A stretch of DNA of 64,000 bases from Ostrinia nubilalis (lineage: Eukaryota > Arthropoda > Insecta > Lepidoptera > Crambidae): NCBI RefSeq assembly GCF_963855985.1, contig NC_087097.1, forward strand, positions 6,853,001-6,917,000. Reading direction: 5' to 3'. The notes beneath the pieces were generated by a model. The model saw only the letters and a program-made list of their open reading frames with translations. It did no database searches and had not been told where the DNA came from. The translations under genes were made by a program, and so were the position numbers. Every line of letters begins with the position of its first letter. Position 1 is the first letter of the stretch. This document shows, in pieces, positions 51,592-61,635 of this stretch.

Positions 51592-51755
51592 TGATAATGA
51601 ACCTCCTCTGTTGCAAATTGTCTATGGTACTTTAAGAATGATACAAGTGACATCTTTGTGGAAAATATCTTGATCTTAAAATAACAGAAATGTAGCTCAT
51701 TTATTAAGTTGAATAAAGCCTAGTTTCTGAAGGCCGTATCTTTTCATTTGTAACA
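51592..51755 (+). repeat. 5' LTR of the gypsy element
   Basis: Begins TGATAATGAACC and ends TTTGTAACA. Contains a TATA-like motif about 28 bases before the proposed transcript start at 51704 and a poly(A) signal at 51712. One base longer than its partner. Confidence 0.95.
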
Positions 51756-51885
51756 ATTTATTCAACTTAATTGTGACAATGTCTCATAACGAAACTGTGT
51801 CGTCGAGTTCCATCACGAGAGGTTCTCGTTATCTAAATCCGGAAAAATTTTCAACGGATCCAAGTACGCCCGGTGCAGAGCTCCA

Positions 51886-54800
51886 ATGGAGTCATTGGCT
51901 GCATGTACATTCCAAAACTTCATATCAGAAGAGATAAGTAATGCTAGTCCTGACTTAAAATTAAAGCTACTTATCAACTATTTGGCGCCTGGAGTCTTTG
52001 CTATAATAAAAGGATGTGCCAGTTATGACGAAGCAATAGAATTACTTAAAAAATCATACGAGAAACCTCGGAATCGTATTCTGGCTCGGCACATCCTCTC
52101 AACAAGACAGCAAAAGCCTGAGGAATCTATACGTGATTATGTTCGTGCCTTGAAACTGTTAGCCCAAGATTGTGATTTTCACGCTGTGACTGCCGAACAA
52201 AATCAAAACGATTTCATGTGTATTGCATTCATATCGGGTATCAACTCTCAAAGAATTCGTCAAAGACTGTTGGAAAATTTGACATTGTCATTCGATGACG
52301 CACAGAACCAGGCACTGACACTTGAAACCGCCGAAAAAAGTTTGCACTCTTTCTCAATTTCATCTAATCCGACCTCATTGCTTAACGCTATACCGGTTCA
52401 ACCAGAACAAGAAAAGGAGGTCGATGATAATTTAGCCGCTGTTAATTTCGGTCATAAAAAACGTCGATGTTTTTTTTGCGGTGGTAATGTACATCAACGT
52501 ATAAAGTGTCCTGCGTTTCATTCGCAATGCCAATTATGCTCCAAGAAAGGACATTTTGCAAATGTATGTCGGAGCAGTGGTGGAACGAGTCCTAAAATGA
52601 ATGCTGTAACTCAAGATACACCTACGGAGGCAGCGTCGGTAATTGCAGCCGCTCCAGGAAGTCTGCGAAAAGCGACTATCCCCATAACTATTAACGACTA
52701 CCTTGCAGACGCACTCGTTGACACAGGAAGTTCAGTAAGCTTTATTGACAAAGGTTTGGCTGAAACATTAAAACTAAAGAAGAAACGTTGCAGTCAGTCT
52801 ATTACACTAGCATCGCTAAGCCATACCTCTATCGTAGAAGGATCGTGTTCCGTAACTTTAAAGATCGATAAACATATTTACCCGAAACGGAATTTGCTGA
52901 TTGTAAACAACTTGTGTGCAGACGTCATAATTGGGCATGATATACTAAAAACACATTCTTCGCTCATTTTGAACTTCGGTGGTGAGGAGGAGCCCCTCAG
53001 CGTCTGTAACGTAATGGAAGCCTCGGTTCCTCCTGCTTCAATTTTCACAAATCTCACTCCTTCTATTAAGCCCATTGCTATCAAGTCCAGGAGGCACAAC
53101 GATGAAGACGAAGCCTTTATCAAAGTAGAGGTGAACAAACTACTTGAAGTTGGCGTCATAAAGCCAAGTGTGTCTCCCTGGAGAGCACAAGTTCTCGTCG
53201 CTGGAGGAGGCAACCACAGAAAGCGACTTGTTATTGATTACTCAAGAACTATCAATATTTTTACCGAACTGGACGCCTATCCCTTGCCAAAAATCAATTC
53301 AATAATTTCAAAAGTTTCCAAATTCAACTTTTTTAGTCAAATCGATTTGAAAAGCGCTTATCATCAAGTGCCCATACTGAAAAAAGAACAGAAGTTTACT
53401 GCCTTCGAAGCATGTGGAAAACTGTACGAATTTACTCGAATCCCATTTGGCGTTACTAACGGCGTAGCCGCTTTCCAGCGAACACTAGAATTCATCATAG
53501 AAAAGGAAAATTTAGTTGGAACCTATGCTTATCTCGATGATGTGACCATCTGTGGCGTGACTAAGGCCGAACACGATAAAAACCTTAATGCCTTTCTACA
53601 GGCGGCTAAAAAATATAGACTTACATTGAATAAAGAAAAGTGCACCTTTTGTTCGGAAACCATTAATCTTTTGGGTCACACCATCACCAATCAGACAATC
53701 AAACCTGACAAATCAAGAATACAACCTTTACTCGATCTTCCTGAGCCTAAAGATTCAATGTCACTCAAAAGGGTTTTAGGATTATTTGCACATTATAGCC
53801 CATGGGTAAGAAACTTTTCTCATAAATTGAGGCCATTGATAGATAGTACCGAATTTCCTCTTTCTAATGAAGCATTATCAAGCTTTAACAATTTAAAGAC
53901 TGAGCTCGCTAACGCTAGTTTACATGCAATTGATCTTAAAGCTACTTTCACTGTCGAAACGGATGCATCAGAATATGCGATTGGAGCCATTTTATCACAG
54001 GACGAACGACCTGTAGCTTACTTTTCTCGTTCATTATATCCACCTGAGAGACGCCACTCTTCAATAGAAAAGGAGGCATGTGCCATCGTTGAAGCACTTC
54101 GCAAGTGGCGCCACTTCCTTTTAGGAAGGCATTTTATTTTAATCACTGACCAGCAGTCAGTAGCATTTATGTTGCAAGCTCACCATTTAAGCAAAATTAA
54201 GAATGAAAAGGTAGAGCGTTGGAGACTCGAGCTATCAGCATACAAATATGATGTTATATATAGACCGGGGAAGGAGAATTTGGCCGCTGATGCACTGTCT
54301 CGCGTTTGTGCTCAGATACACACCAACGTCACAAATAAACTAATTGAGTTGCACAACGCTCTTGGACACCCTGGTATTACTCGTATGACTCATTGGATCA
54401 GAACTAAAAATTTGCCATACTCTGTCACTGATATAAAAGCGATTACTTCTGCTTGCAGAATTTGTGCTGAAATCAAACCACAATTTCACAAAACTCAAGG
54501 AAAGCTTATTAAGGCGATAGCTCCTTTTGAACGACTAAGCATTGATTTCAAGGGCCCATTACCTTCAAAGAGCAAGAATAAATACATCCTCACTATTATC
54601 GATGAATTCTCTAGATTTCCATTCGCATATCCTTGTCAAGATTTATCTGCAGACACTGTAATCAGATGCCTTAAAGATATTTTTTTTATGTTCGGCACTC
54701 CTCTCTTTGTCCATTCTGATAGAGGCTCTGCTTTTGTGTCAGAACGAGTGCAGCAGTTCTTGCTTTCTTTAAACGTGGCAAGTAGCCGGACTACTCCATA

Positions 54801-55395
54801 TAATCCACAAGGTAATGGACAAGTTGAACGTTTAAACGGGACATTGTGGAGGACAGTGCAACTTTTCCTAAAATCTAAGGGCCTGGAAGTGACGGATTGG
54901 GAACAAGTGCTATCCGAATCTTTACATTCTATACGTTCTTTACTTTGCACGGCCACAAATTGCACTCCTCACGAACGTTTGTTTTTCCACCCTCGACGAA
55001 CAATGAATGGGCAGTCGATACCATCATGGTTATCGTCTTCTGGGACCGCTCTCATGAAAAGGAATGTTCGTGCTTCAAAGTACGACCCCTTAGTGGAAGA
55101 GGTCGAACTTTTACAAACAAATCCATCATATTCGTATATAAGATTACAAGATGGTAGAGAGACCACCGTTTCAAACAGACATTTGGCTCCTTTACCGGAT
55201 GGAGAGGATGATTCCTGTCAAGAAGAGCCATCAGACTTAGATGAAATAGTTCAGGAATCTGAATCTGTTCAGCAGCCTGAACTTGGTCAAGAAACTGGTG
55301 TTGCTGAAGAGCCAGAGGCAAACCTAAGCCGGCGTTCCCACAGGGCTCGCAGAAGACCAGGCTATCTAGAAGATTTCGTTTGTGATAATGACTAA
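51886..55395 (+). CDS. Gypsy gag-pol polyprotein (frameshifted near its start)
   Basis: A 1169-residue frame contains, in order: a gag region; two CCHC zinc knuckles from residue 195 (CFFCGGNVHQRIKC, CQLCSKKGHFANVC); an aspartic protease with DTGSS at 279; reverse transcriptase with FSQIDLKSAYHQV and the YLDD box at 549-552; RNase H with TDASEYAIGAIL at about 692; integrase with an HHCC finger from 823 and catalytic D887, D945 and E981 (a D-x35-E spacing). It ends with an acidic stretch and a basic tail. A more natural gag start is the ATG at 51779, 24 nt after the LTR, but its frame ends at 51935-51937; the two frames appear offset by a small change near 51903. The longer frame therefore starts at an internal ATG. 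Confidence 0.95.
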   Translation: MESLAACTFQNFISEEISNASPDLKLKLLINYLAPGVFAIIKGCASYDEAIELLKKSYEKPRNRILARHILSTRQQKPEESIRDYVRALKLLAQDCDFHAVTAEQNQNDFMCIAFISGINSQRIRQRLLENLTLSFDDAQNQALTLETAEKSLHSFSISSNPTSLLNAIPVQPEQEKEVDDNLAAVNFGHKKRRCFFCGGNVHQRIKCPAFHSQCQLCSKKGHFANVCRSSGGTSPKMNAVTQDTPTEAASVIAAAPGSLRKATIPITINDYLADALVDTGSSVSFIDKGLAETLKLKKKRCSQSITLASLSHTSIVEGSCSVTLKIDKHIYPKRNLLIVNNLCADVIIGHDILKTHSSLILNFGGEEEPLSVCNVMEASVPPASIFTNLTPSIKPIAIKSRRHNDEDEAFIKVEVNKLLEVGVIKPSVSPWRAQVLVAGGGNHRKRLVIDYSRTINIFTELDAYPLPKINSIISKVSKFNFFSQIDLKSAYHQVPILKKEQKFTAFEACGKLYEFTRIPFGVTNGVAAFQRTLEFIIEKENLVGTYAYLDDVTICGVTKAEHDKNLNAFLQAAKKYRLTLNKEKCTFCSETINLLGHTITNQTIKPDKSRIQPLLDLPEPKDSMSLKRVLGLFAHYSPWVRNFSHKLRPLIDSTEFPLSNEALSSFNNLKTELANASLHAIDLKATFTVETDASEYAIGAILSQDERPVAYFSRSLYPPERRHSSIEKEACAIVEALRKWRHFLLGRHFILITDQQSVAFMLQAHHLSKIKNEKVERWRLELSAYKYDVIYRPGKENLAADALSRVCAQIHTNVTNKLIELHNALGHPGITRMTHWIRTKNLPYSVTDIKAITSACRICAEIKPQFHKTQGKLIKAIAPFERLSIDFKGPLPSKSKNKYILTIIDEFSRFPFAYPCQDLSADTVIRCLKDIFFMFGTPLFVHSDRGSAFVSERVQQFLLSLNVASSRTTPYNPQGNGQVERLNGTLWRTVQLFLKSKGLEVTDWEQVLSESLHSIRSLLCTATNCTPHERLFFHPRRTMNGQSIPSWLSSSGTALMKRNVRASKYDPLVEEVELLQTNPSYSYIRLQDGRETTVSNRHLAPLPDGEDDSCQEEPSDLDEIVQESESVQQPELGQETGVAEEPEANLSRRSHRARRRPGYLEDFVCDND

Positions 55396-55430
55396 AGTGT
55401 ACCTGGACATTGAAATATAGCGAGGGAGAA

Positions 55431-55593
55431 TGATATGAACCTCCTCTGTTGCAAATTGTCTATGGTACTTTAAGAATGATACAAGTGACATCTTTGTGGA
55501 AAATATATTGATCTTAAAATAACAGAAATGTAGCTCATTTATTAAGTTGAATAAAGCCTAGTTTCTGAAGGCCGTATCTTTTCATTTGTAACA
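55431..55593 (+). repeat. 3' LTR of the gypsy element
   Basis: Matches the 5' LTR apart from one missing A near the start and one c/a change; preceded by the polypurine tract and followed by the GCAGT duplication. Confidence 0.95.
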
Positions 55594-56256
55594 GCAGTGA
55601 CATCTAGAGCGTTTTAGGGTAGTTAAAAAGTATTTGAATTTATCCACCGATGTCGCTGTTTGGAAGCAAGTTTCACTTCGATGACCATTGACCGTAGTAG
55701 TATGGAAGATTCCGCACCAGTGTTGCCAGAAGGTTACTTTTGAACTGCATTGGTTACTTTTAGGCATTATGCTTTTAGGTTACACTAATGAAAAGTTAGG
55801 TGATTTTTCAGAAATTGTAGAATTAACTTTTACAGGTTATTCAGTAAAAAATATTAATTGTGACAATTTAAAAATTATGCCATAAACTGCATTTAAACAT
55901 GAATTTGATTTATTATTTGCTAAAAAAAATGAATGTTTTTCGATAATAAAAGGCAAATCCAGGAAACGTTTTTATACGACCGGTCACTTTTCGGGAATTT
56001 AGGTAAACGATTGATGATCAATTGTATTGTATATTTCGCACTTCGCAGTTTCGCTCCGCTTTTTACTTTTTATTGAAAAAGGTTACATTTTTTTACATTT
56101 CTGGTAATATCTGACAAGACCCGACTGGCAACACTGTTCCGCACCCTGCAGGGTACTCAGGGTGCGTGTGAATTTTAGAGGTTATGTCGATAGGTTACAA
56201 AGCGTAAACATAATAACTTTTAGCAATAATAAAATTGGTGTTTGAAATTAATAACT

Positions 56257-59200
56257 ATGGCAGATATTTTAAAAGATAGTCGCTTTGCCAAATACCTCAA
56301 GGATCCTCGATATAGACAAATACCGAAACATGAAAGAAAAGTCAAAATTGATAAAAGGTTTCAATCCATGTTCAATGATGAAAAATTCAAAGTGAAATAT
56401 ACAGTGGATAAGCGTGGTAGACCAGTAAATGAAACGTCAACTGAAAATTTAAGAAAGTATTATGAATTAGAGTCTGGAGAGAGTTCTGATAACAGCTCGG
56501 ATGAGGAGAGAGAAGACATCGAAAAAAAACACAGCGAAGATTCAGAAGTAAACCACGTACCTGGTCGATTTGTGCTTCGTCCTCAACCCGAAAGTGATGC
56601 AAAAAATGCACTCGAAAACGATAAATTAGTGAGGGGAAAACTCGACAAGAAGGTTAAAGAAAGATTATTAGATCTTGACATTGACTATGCTCGTGGTGAA
56701 GGTATGTGATACTCAAATTAAATTATACAGGGTGTCCCAAAAACAATGGATAACCCTGTAACCATCGATAGGCCTCGCCATGGTCTCCCTAACGTCCAAT
56801 TTCGACCCTAGTAAAAATATCACCGTTTTCAAGATTTTTAAGTTTTTGTGCATTTTTAGAAAATTGCCACCTGCGATTACTTTTTCTCATGCCATTTCTA
56901 CAAATGAGGATACTTTTCAATCTAGTTTTTTTCCTTATCACAAGGGATAGTTGGGCTATCAAAAGAAAAGATCAAAGTTCAACAAACTAGTTTGAAAATA
57001 TGAAAATTTTAAGAAATTGCAGAAGAGAAGGAAAAATTAATTCATTGTCTTGCACTTTTGATCAGCCATCGTGTAAAAAAAATGTAGGAAGACCATCGTG
57101 CCCATTACCTTAAAAACTTTCTTGGTTAATTGAAATTCTGAAAAGGTATCACAAGCTTATGTATTCTGTATTATTTTTATCTTATGGCTACTTGAATAGC
57201 AACTAGTATGAAAACTGCAAAAATGAGTTTTTCTCGTAATAGTTAAACTAGGACTGCATAGTGGCATTAAATACAAATGGATAACTTTTAGCGTAGGAAT
57301 TTTAATAAAGCAACATTTTATCATCATCATCATCATCATTTCAGTCATAGGACGTCCACTGCTGAACATAGGCCTGTACCCCAATGATTTTCATAATGAC
57401 CGCTTGGTAGCGGCCTGCATCCAGCACCTTCCTGCTTACCTTTATGAGGTCGTCGGTCCACTTTGTAGGTGGACGTCCTACGATGCGCTTTCCGGTACGT
57501 AGCCTCCACTTGAACCCTGTTGCCCCATTGGCCGTCCGTTCTGCGTTTTTGTGATTACTTAATTTTTGTTTTAAACCTTATAAATGTGCCTATAGACAGA
57601 TACCCGTGATAATACACGGCTCGGAAACGTGGATTTTTTGGACAGCGTGCTATGGAAGGGGCTATGCTCGGGTTTCTTCACGAAACCGTATCAGAAATTA
57701 GGAGATCCGTAAACGAACTAAAGTCGCTGACATAGCTCGACGGATCAGCAAGCTGAAGTGGCAAAGGGCAAGGCACGGTAGTTCGCAGAACTGAGGCAGC
57801 AGGGTTCAAGTGGAGGCTACGTACCGGAGAGCGCATCGTAGGACGTCCACCTACAAAGTGGACCGACGACCTCATAGAGATAAGCAGGAAGGTGCTGTAT
57901 GCAGGCCGCTACCAAGCGGTCATTATGAAAATCATTAGGGTACAGGCCCATGTTCAGCAGTGGACGTCCTACGGCTGAAATAATGATGATGATGATGATA
58001 AAATGTTGCTTTATTTAAATTCCTACGCTAAAATTATCCATTTGTATTTAATGCCACTATGCAGTCCTAGTTTAACTATTACGAGAAAAACTCATTTTTG
58101 CAGTTTTCATACTAGTTGCTATTCAAGTAGCCATAAGAGAAAAATAATACAGGATACATACGCTTGTGATACCTTTTTAGAATCTCAATTAACCAAGGAA
58201 GTTTTTAAGGTAATGGGCACGATGGTCTTCCTACATTTTTTTTACACGATGGCTGATCAAAAGTGCAAGACAATGAATTAATTTTTCCTTCTCTTCTGCA
58301 ATTTCTTAAAATTTTCATATTTTCAAACTAGTTTGTTGAACTTTGATCTTTTCTTTTGATAGCCCAACTATCCCTTGTGATAAGGAAAAAAACTAGATTG
58401 AAAAGTATCCTCATTTGTAGAAATGGCATGAAAAAAAGTAATCGCAGGTGGCAATTTTCTAAAAATGCACATAAACTTAAAAATCTTGAAAACGGTGATA
58501 TTTTTACTGGGGTCAAAAATGGACGTTAGGGAGATCATGGCGAGGCCTATCGATGGTTACAGGGTTATCCATTGTTTTTGGGACACCCTGTATATCTATA
58601 CTGTAAAATTTTCCACAAACCTGTGGAAAACCTTGGGGGAGGCCTTTGTCCAGCAGTGGACGTCATTTGGCTAAAACGACGACTGTAAAATTGCAGGAGT
58701 TCTCATGACTGATAGCTCTTCGGATGAGGAGAGCAGTGAAGAAGAAGAAAGTGAGTTTGAACATGAATGGGGAGAGTTAGATGCAGATGCTGAAACTACT
58801 GATGAATCAACCAAAAGGTAACAGATTTGCCATTGTTAAAATTTCAAGACATCATCTAATAAAAATTGTATTAAGGGCTGTAGATAATTATGTTTTACTG
58901 TAAACAATATTCAATATAGTTTTGCAGTTTTTAGTTTAGTTAAAAAAACTTCTATAGGTCTTATTCGTTCCATAAACAAAACAGTAACTTCCATCCTGCC
59001 TGATCATTCAAATAAACTGAGATAATAAGTTGTGATTGAATGATTACATGTTTGCATGTAGGTAACATACATATTTAATTTCAGAATAGCAATATGCAAT
59101 ATGGATTGGGACAACATCAAGGCATCAGACTTGATGGTCTTACTTAACTCGTTCCTGCCACCTGGAGGTATCATCCATAGTATTTCTGTAAGTTTACTAT

Positions 59201-61163
59201 GTTTAAAAATGTTTTCCATTTTAATTATTGTTTGTATATTTATATTTTTATCATGTATTGATGTAAGTATTGTTAGCACAACTTTGAATTACAACATAGT
59301 AAGCCAAAGTCGATTATAATAACAATAAGTATTCTTTGGAAATTTTAGATCTATCCGTCAGAATATGGCTTAAAAAGAATGCAAGAGGAGGAGGTGCGTG
59401 GACCCATAGAACTCACTGAAGAAAAAAATGAAGACTCCTCTGATGATGGAGGGAATGAAGAAGGTATAAAAACCACATGGTTTTTATTTATATAAATAAA
59501 TGCAGAATGGCTTTTAATAAAAATGAGTTTTATAAAAATGTTATATCATAATCTTTTCATCCACTTCTAGGATCAACCTACCATATGGAAAAATTGCGAC
59601 GTTACCAGTTAAACAGGCTAAAGTATTTCTATGCTGTAGTCGTCTGTGACAAGATATCTACAGCTGATAAATTATACAGTGAGTGTGATGGGATGGAATA
59701 TGAAAGCAGTGCCACTCGACTCGACATGAGATTTATTCCTGATGATGTTACCTTTGATCAGGTACAGTGCAATAGATTGTACTTATTTATGGAATAAAAC
59801 AAGTGATATGTGTGTTTTCAATCTACAAACTCATTTTTAATTAAAATAAAATATACGAATTTGTTCACAGGAGCCACGTGAAGTGTGTACAAAGATGCCA
59901 GATTTGACAAAATACAAACCACGACTTTTCACAACGACAGCACTTCAGCAAGCGAAAGTGGAACTCACATGGGACGCGACTAATCCCAACCGCGCCGAAG
60001 CGATTCGGAGCGCAATCGATGGCAAGATTGATGACCTCGACCTAAAAGAATACCTCGCGTCCAGTAGTGAAGGTAAGCTACTCTGTTGTACATCAAATTA
60101 TACAGAATAGTGTGATGAGTTGTTGTACAACAGAAATACCTAATTTTGAGTTTATACCTATTTTTTATTTAACAGATGAAGCTGTTGATGAAGAAATTGT
60201 TGATGCTCAATCTGATCCAGAAGATGATGATCCTATAAATAAGTACAAGGCATTACTTGAAGATATTGAGAAAAAAGAAGAAAATAAGAAAAACAAAGAC
60301 ATGGAAATGGAAATAACATGGGGCTTGGGAATCAAAGACAAGGCGGAAGAATTAGTCAAGAAGAAACTTAACGAAGGTGAGTTAAATATTATCTGGATGG
60401 AAGTTATACAAAAGAAAGTATAGTAAAGGTTTTCTTGGGTCGATATCGAAGTGATACTTTAATTACAATAATTTTATTTTACATTTCAGAAAAAGACTTG
60501 ACACCCTTTGAAAAAATGTTGAAAAAACGCAAAGAAAAGAAGAAACTGAAGAAATTAAAACATAAACAAAATGAGAATGATGATGATCTATCAGACAAAG
60601 GTTCTGAAGCATCTGATGATATACCTTCAGACATAGATATGAATGATCCATACTTTGCTGAGGAATTTAATAAACCAGAATTTAAAAATAACAAATCTAA
60701 AAAAGATAAAAAGAAGCAAGTTGATAGTGACATAGATGATAAAGATGATGAAGATGAGAAACAAAAAGCAGAATTAGAGTTACTTTTAGATGACGAGGAT
60801 GGAAAAGCACACTTCAGTCTTAAAAAGATTCAAGAAAATGAGAACACCAAAAAATCAAAAAGGAAAAAGAAACTGAAACAAAAAATGCTTGAACAGAAAC
60901 AAGCTTTGCCAGACTTTGAAATCAATTTGGAAGACAAACGATTCTCTGCATTGTACGATTCACATCTATTTAATATAGATCCTACTAATCCCAATTTCAA
61001 GAAAACTAAGAACATAGAAAAACTGATCCAAGAGAAACTTAAGCGAAGGCCTGCTGATACTCCTGTAGAGCAACCACAACCGAAAAAATCGAAAGAAGCT
61101 GCTGAGCTAAGCCTTTTAGTGAAAAATATTAAGAGGAAAACCAAAGGGGTTTTAAATAAATAA
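56257..61163 (+). CDS. ESF1: ESF1 pre-rRNA processing factor, complete
   Basis: Eight exons, 56257-56701, 58697-58817, 59085-59187, 59349-59463, 59571-59761, 59871-60072, 60176-60376 and 60490-61163, all in phase with AG/GT borders, give 683 residues (human ESF1 is longer, mostly in the acidic linker). The N-terminal block ([33 protein letters not shown]) is the family signature. An acidic stretch follows, then an RRM-like region from about 190 ([44 protein letters not shown]), Lys/Glu-rich segments, and the NUC153 motif near 600 ([29 protein letters not shown]). ESF1 acts in the nucleolus on early 18S rRNA processing. The ATG at 56257 is the first and matches the family. AATAAA overlaps the stop codon. 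Intron 1 holds a large inverted-repeat element and an RTE insert beside the exon-2 acceptor. Confidence 0.97.
56725..58594. mobile_element. Composite fold-back element in ESF1 intron 1
   Basis: Outer ends tacagggtgtcccaaaaaca (left) and the reverse complement at the right delimit two inverted arms, about 56725-57540 and 57805-58594. Each arm is the same composite as at 47159-48005: an acagggtgtccc-ended unit joined to an RTE 3' tail with a (cat/atg)n microsatellite. The right arm extends further into the RTE coding end (57600-57975, decayed). The arms are nearly identical, so this would form a very long hairpin in the pre-mRNA. Confidence 0.75.
58611..58681 (+). mobile_element. 71-bp RTE tail beside the ESF1 exon-2 acceptor
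   Basis: Encodes [17 protein letters not shown], the C-terminal end of the RTE protein, then a stop. An exact 11-bp duplication, actgtaaaatt, lies at 58600-58610 and 58682-58692. The right copy runs straight into gcag, the acceptor of exon 58697. Confidence 0.85.
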
Positions 61164-61597
61164 ACTACAAATCCAAAAAAATGTTTGATTTTTTTAACTA
61201 ACCAATTGGTTAACCATCGAATTGAGTACAATTTACATACTCATCAGCTGACGAATTTTTTGTTGTAGTTTTAATCTTACTAGTAGGGTCCCATTTTTGT
61301 CTTTGGGCACGGAAACCTAATAAATAATTTTATAATTTAACTGGCGTCGACCTTGAACGCCTATCCAAGTCTGATCAATAGCCTCTAACACCTAGGTGAT
61401 TAGTGTATAAAACCAAAAAATATGTGATGCATATAAAGAGAGTTGGTAAACTAGCAAGTTTTTCATGATTGGTTGTTTGAATTCTGTATCACTAGAACCC
61501 ATGTTGTGACCATTGGTAAATACCCCTCAAAGATTCAGCATAATAAAATACTGTTTAGTAATCAATATTAGTATATTTTGTCAGAAAGGCACAATGA

Positions 61598-61603
61598 TTT
61601 TAT
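61598..61603 (-). terminator. Likely poly(A) signal of DNMT1
   Basis: AATAAA on the minus strand, 33 nt past the DNMT1 stop codon at 61636-61638. Confidence 0.5.
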
Positions 61604-61635
61604 TTGATTACAATACATGATTGATGTCAATAAAG

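Larger units (their letters stand above)
51592..55593 (+). mobile_element. Ty3/gypsy LTR retrotransposon, nearly full length
   Basis: Two LTRs (51592-51755 and 55431-55593) start TGATA, end TAACA and differ by one indel and one substitution, so insertion is recent. The host duplication GCAGT is exact at 51587-51591 and 55594-55598. A polypurine tract (gcgagggagaa) ends at 55430. No tRNA-type primer site (TGG...) follows the 5' LTR; instead tttattcaacttaa at 51757-51770 is the perfect complement of LTR bases 51704-51717. A TATA-like cttaaaataa lies at 51675-51684 and an AATAAA at 51712-51717. One gag-pol reading frame and no envelope frame. Confidence 0.96.

Noticed and set aside
52878..53213. 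Minus-strand open frame within the gypsy gag-pol region
   Set aside because: Shadow of the plus-strand polyprotein; no motif of its own.
51592..55593. Endogenous retrovirus
   Set aside because: No envelope-like frame lies between integrase and the 3' LTR; it is an LTR retrotransposon.
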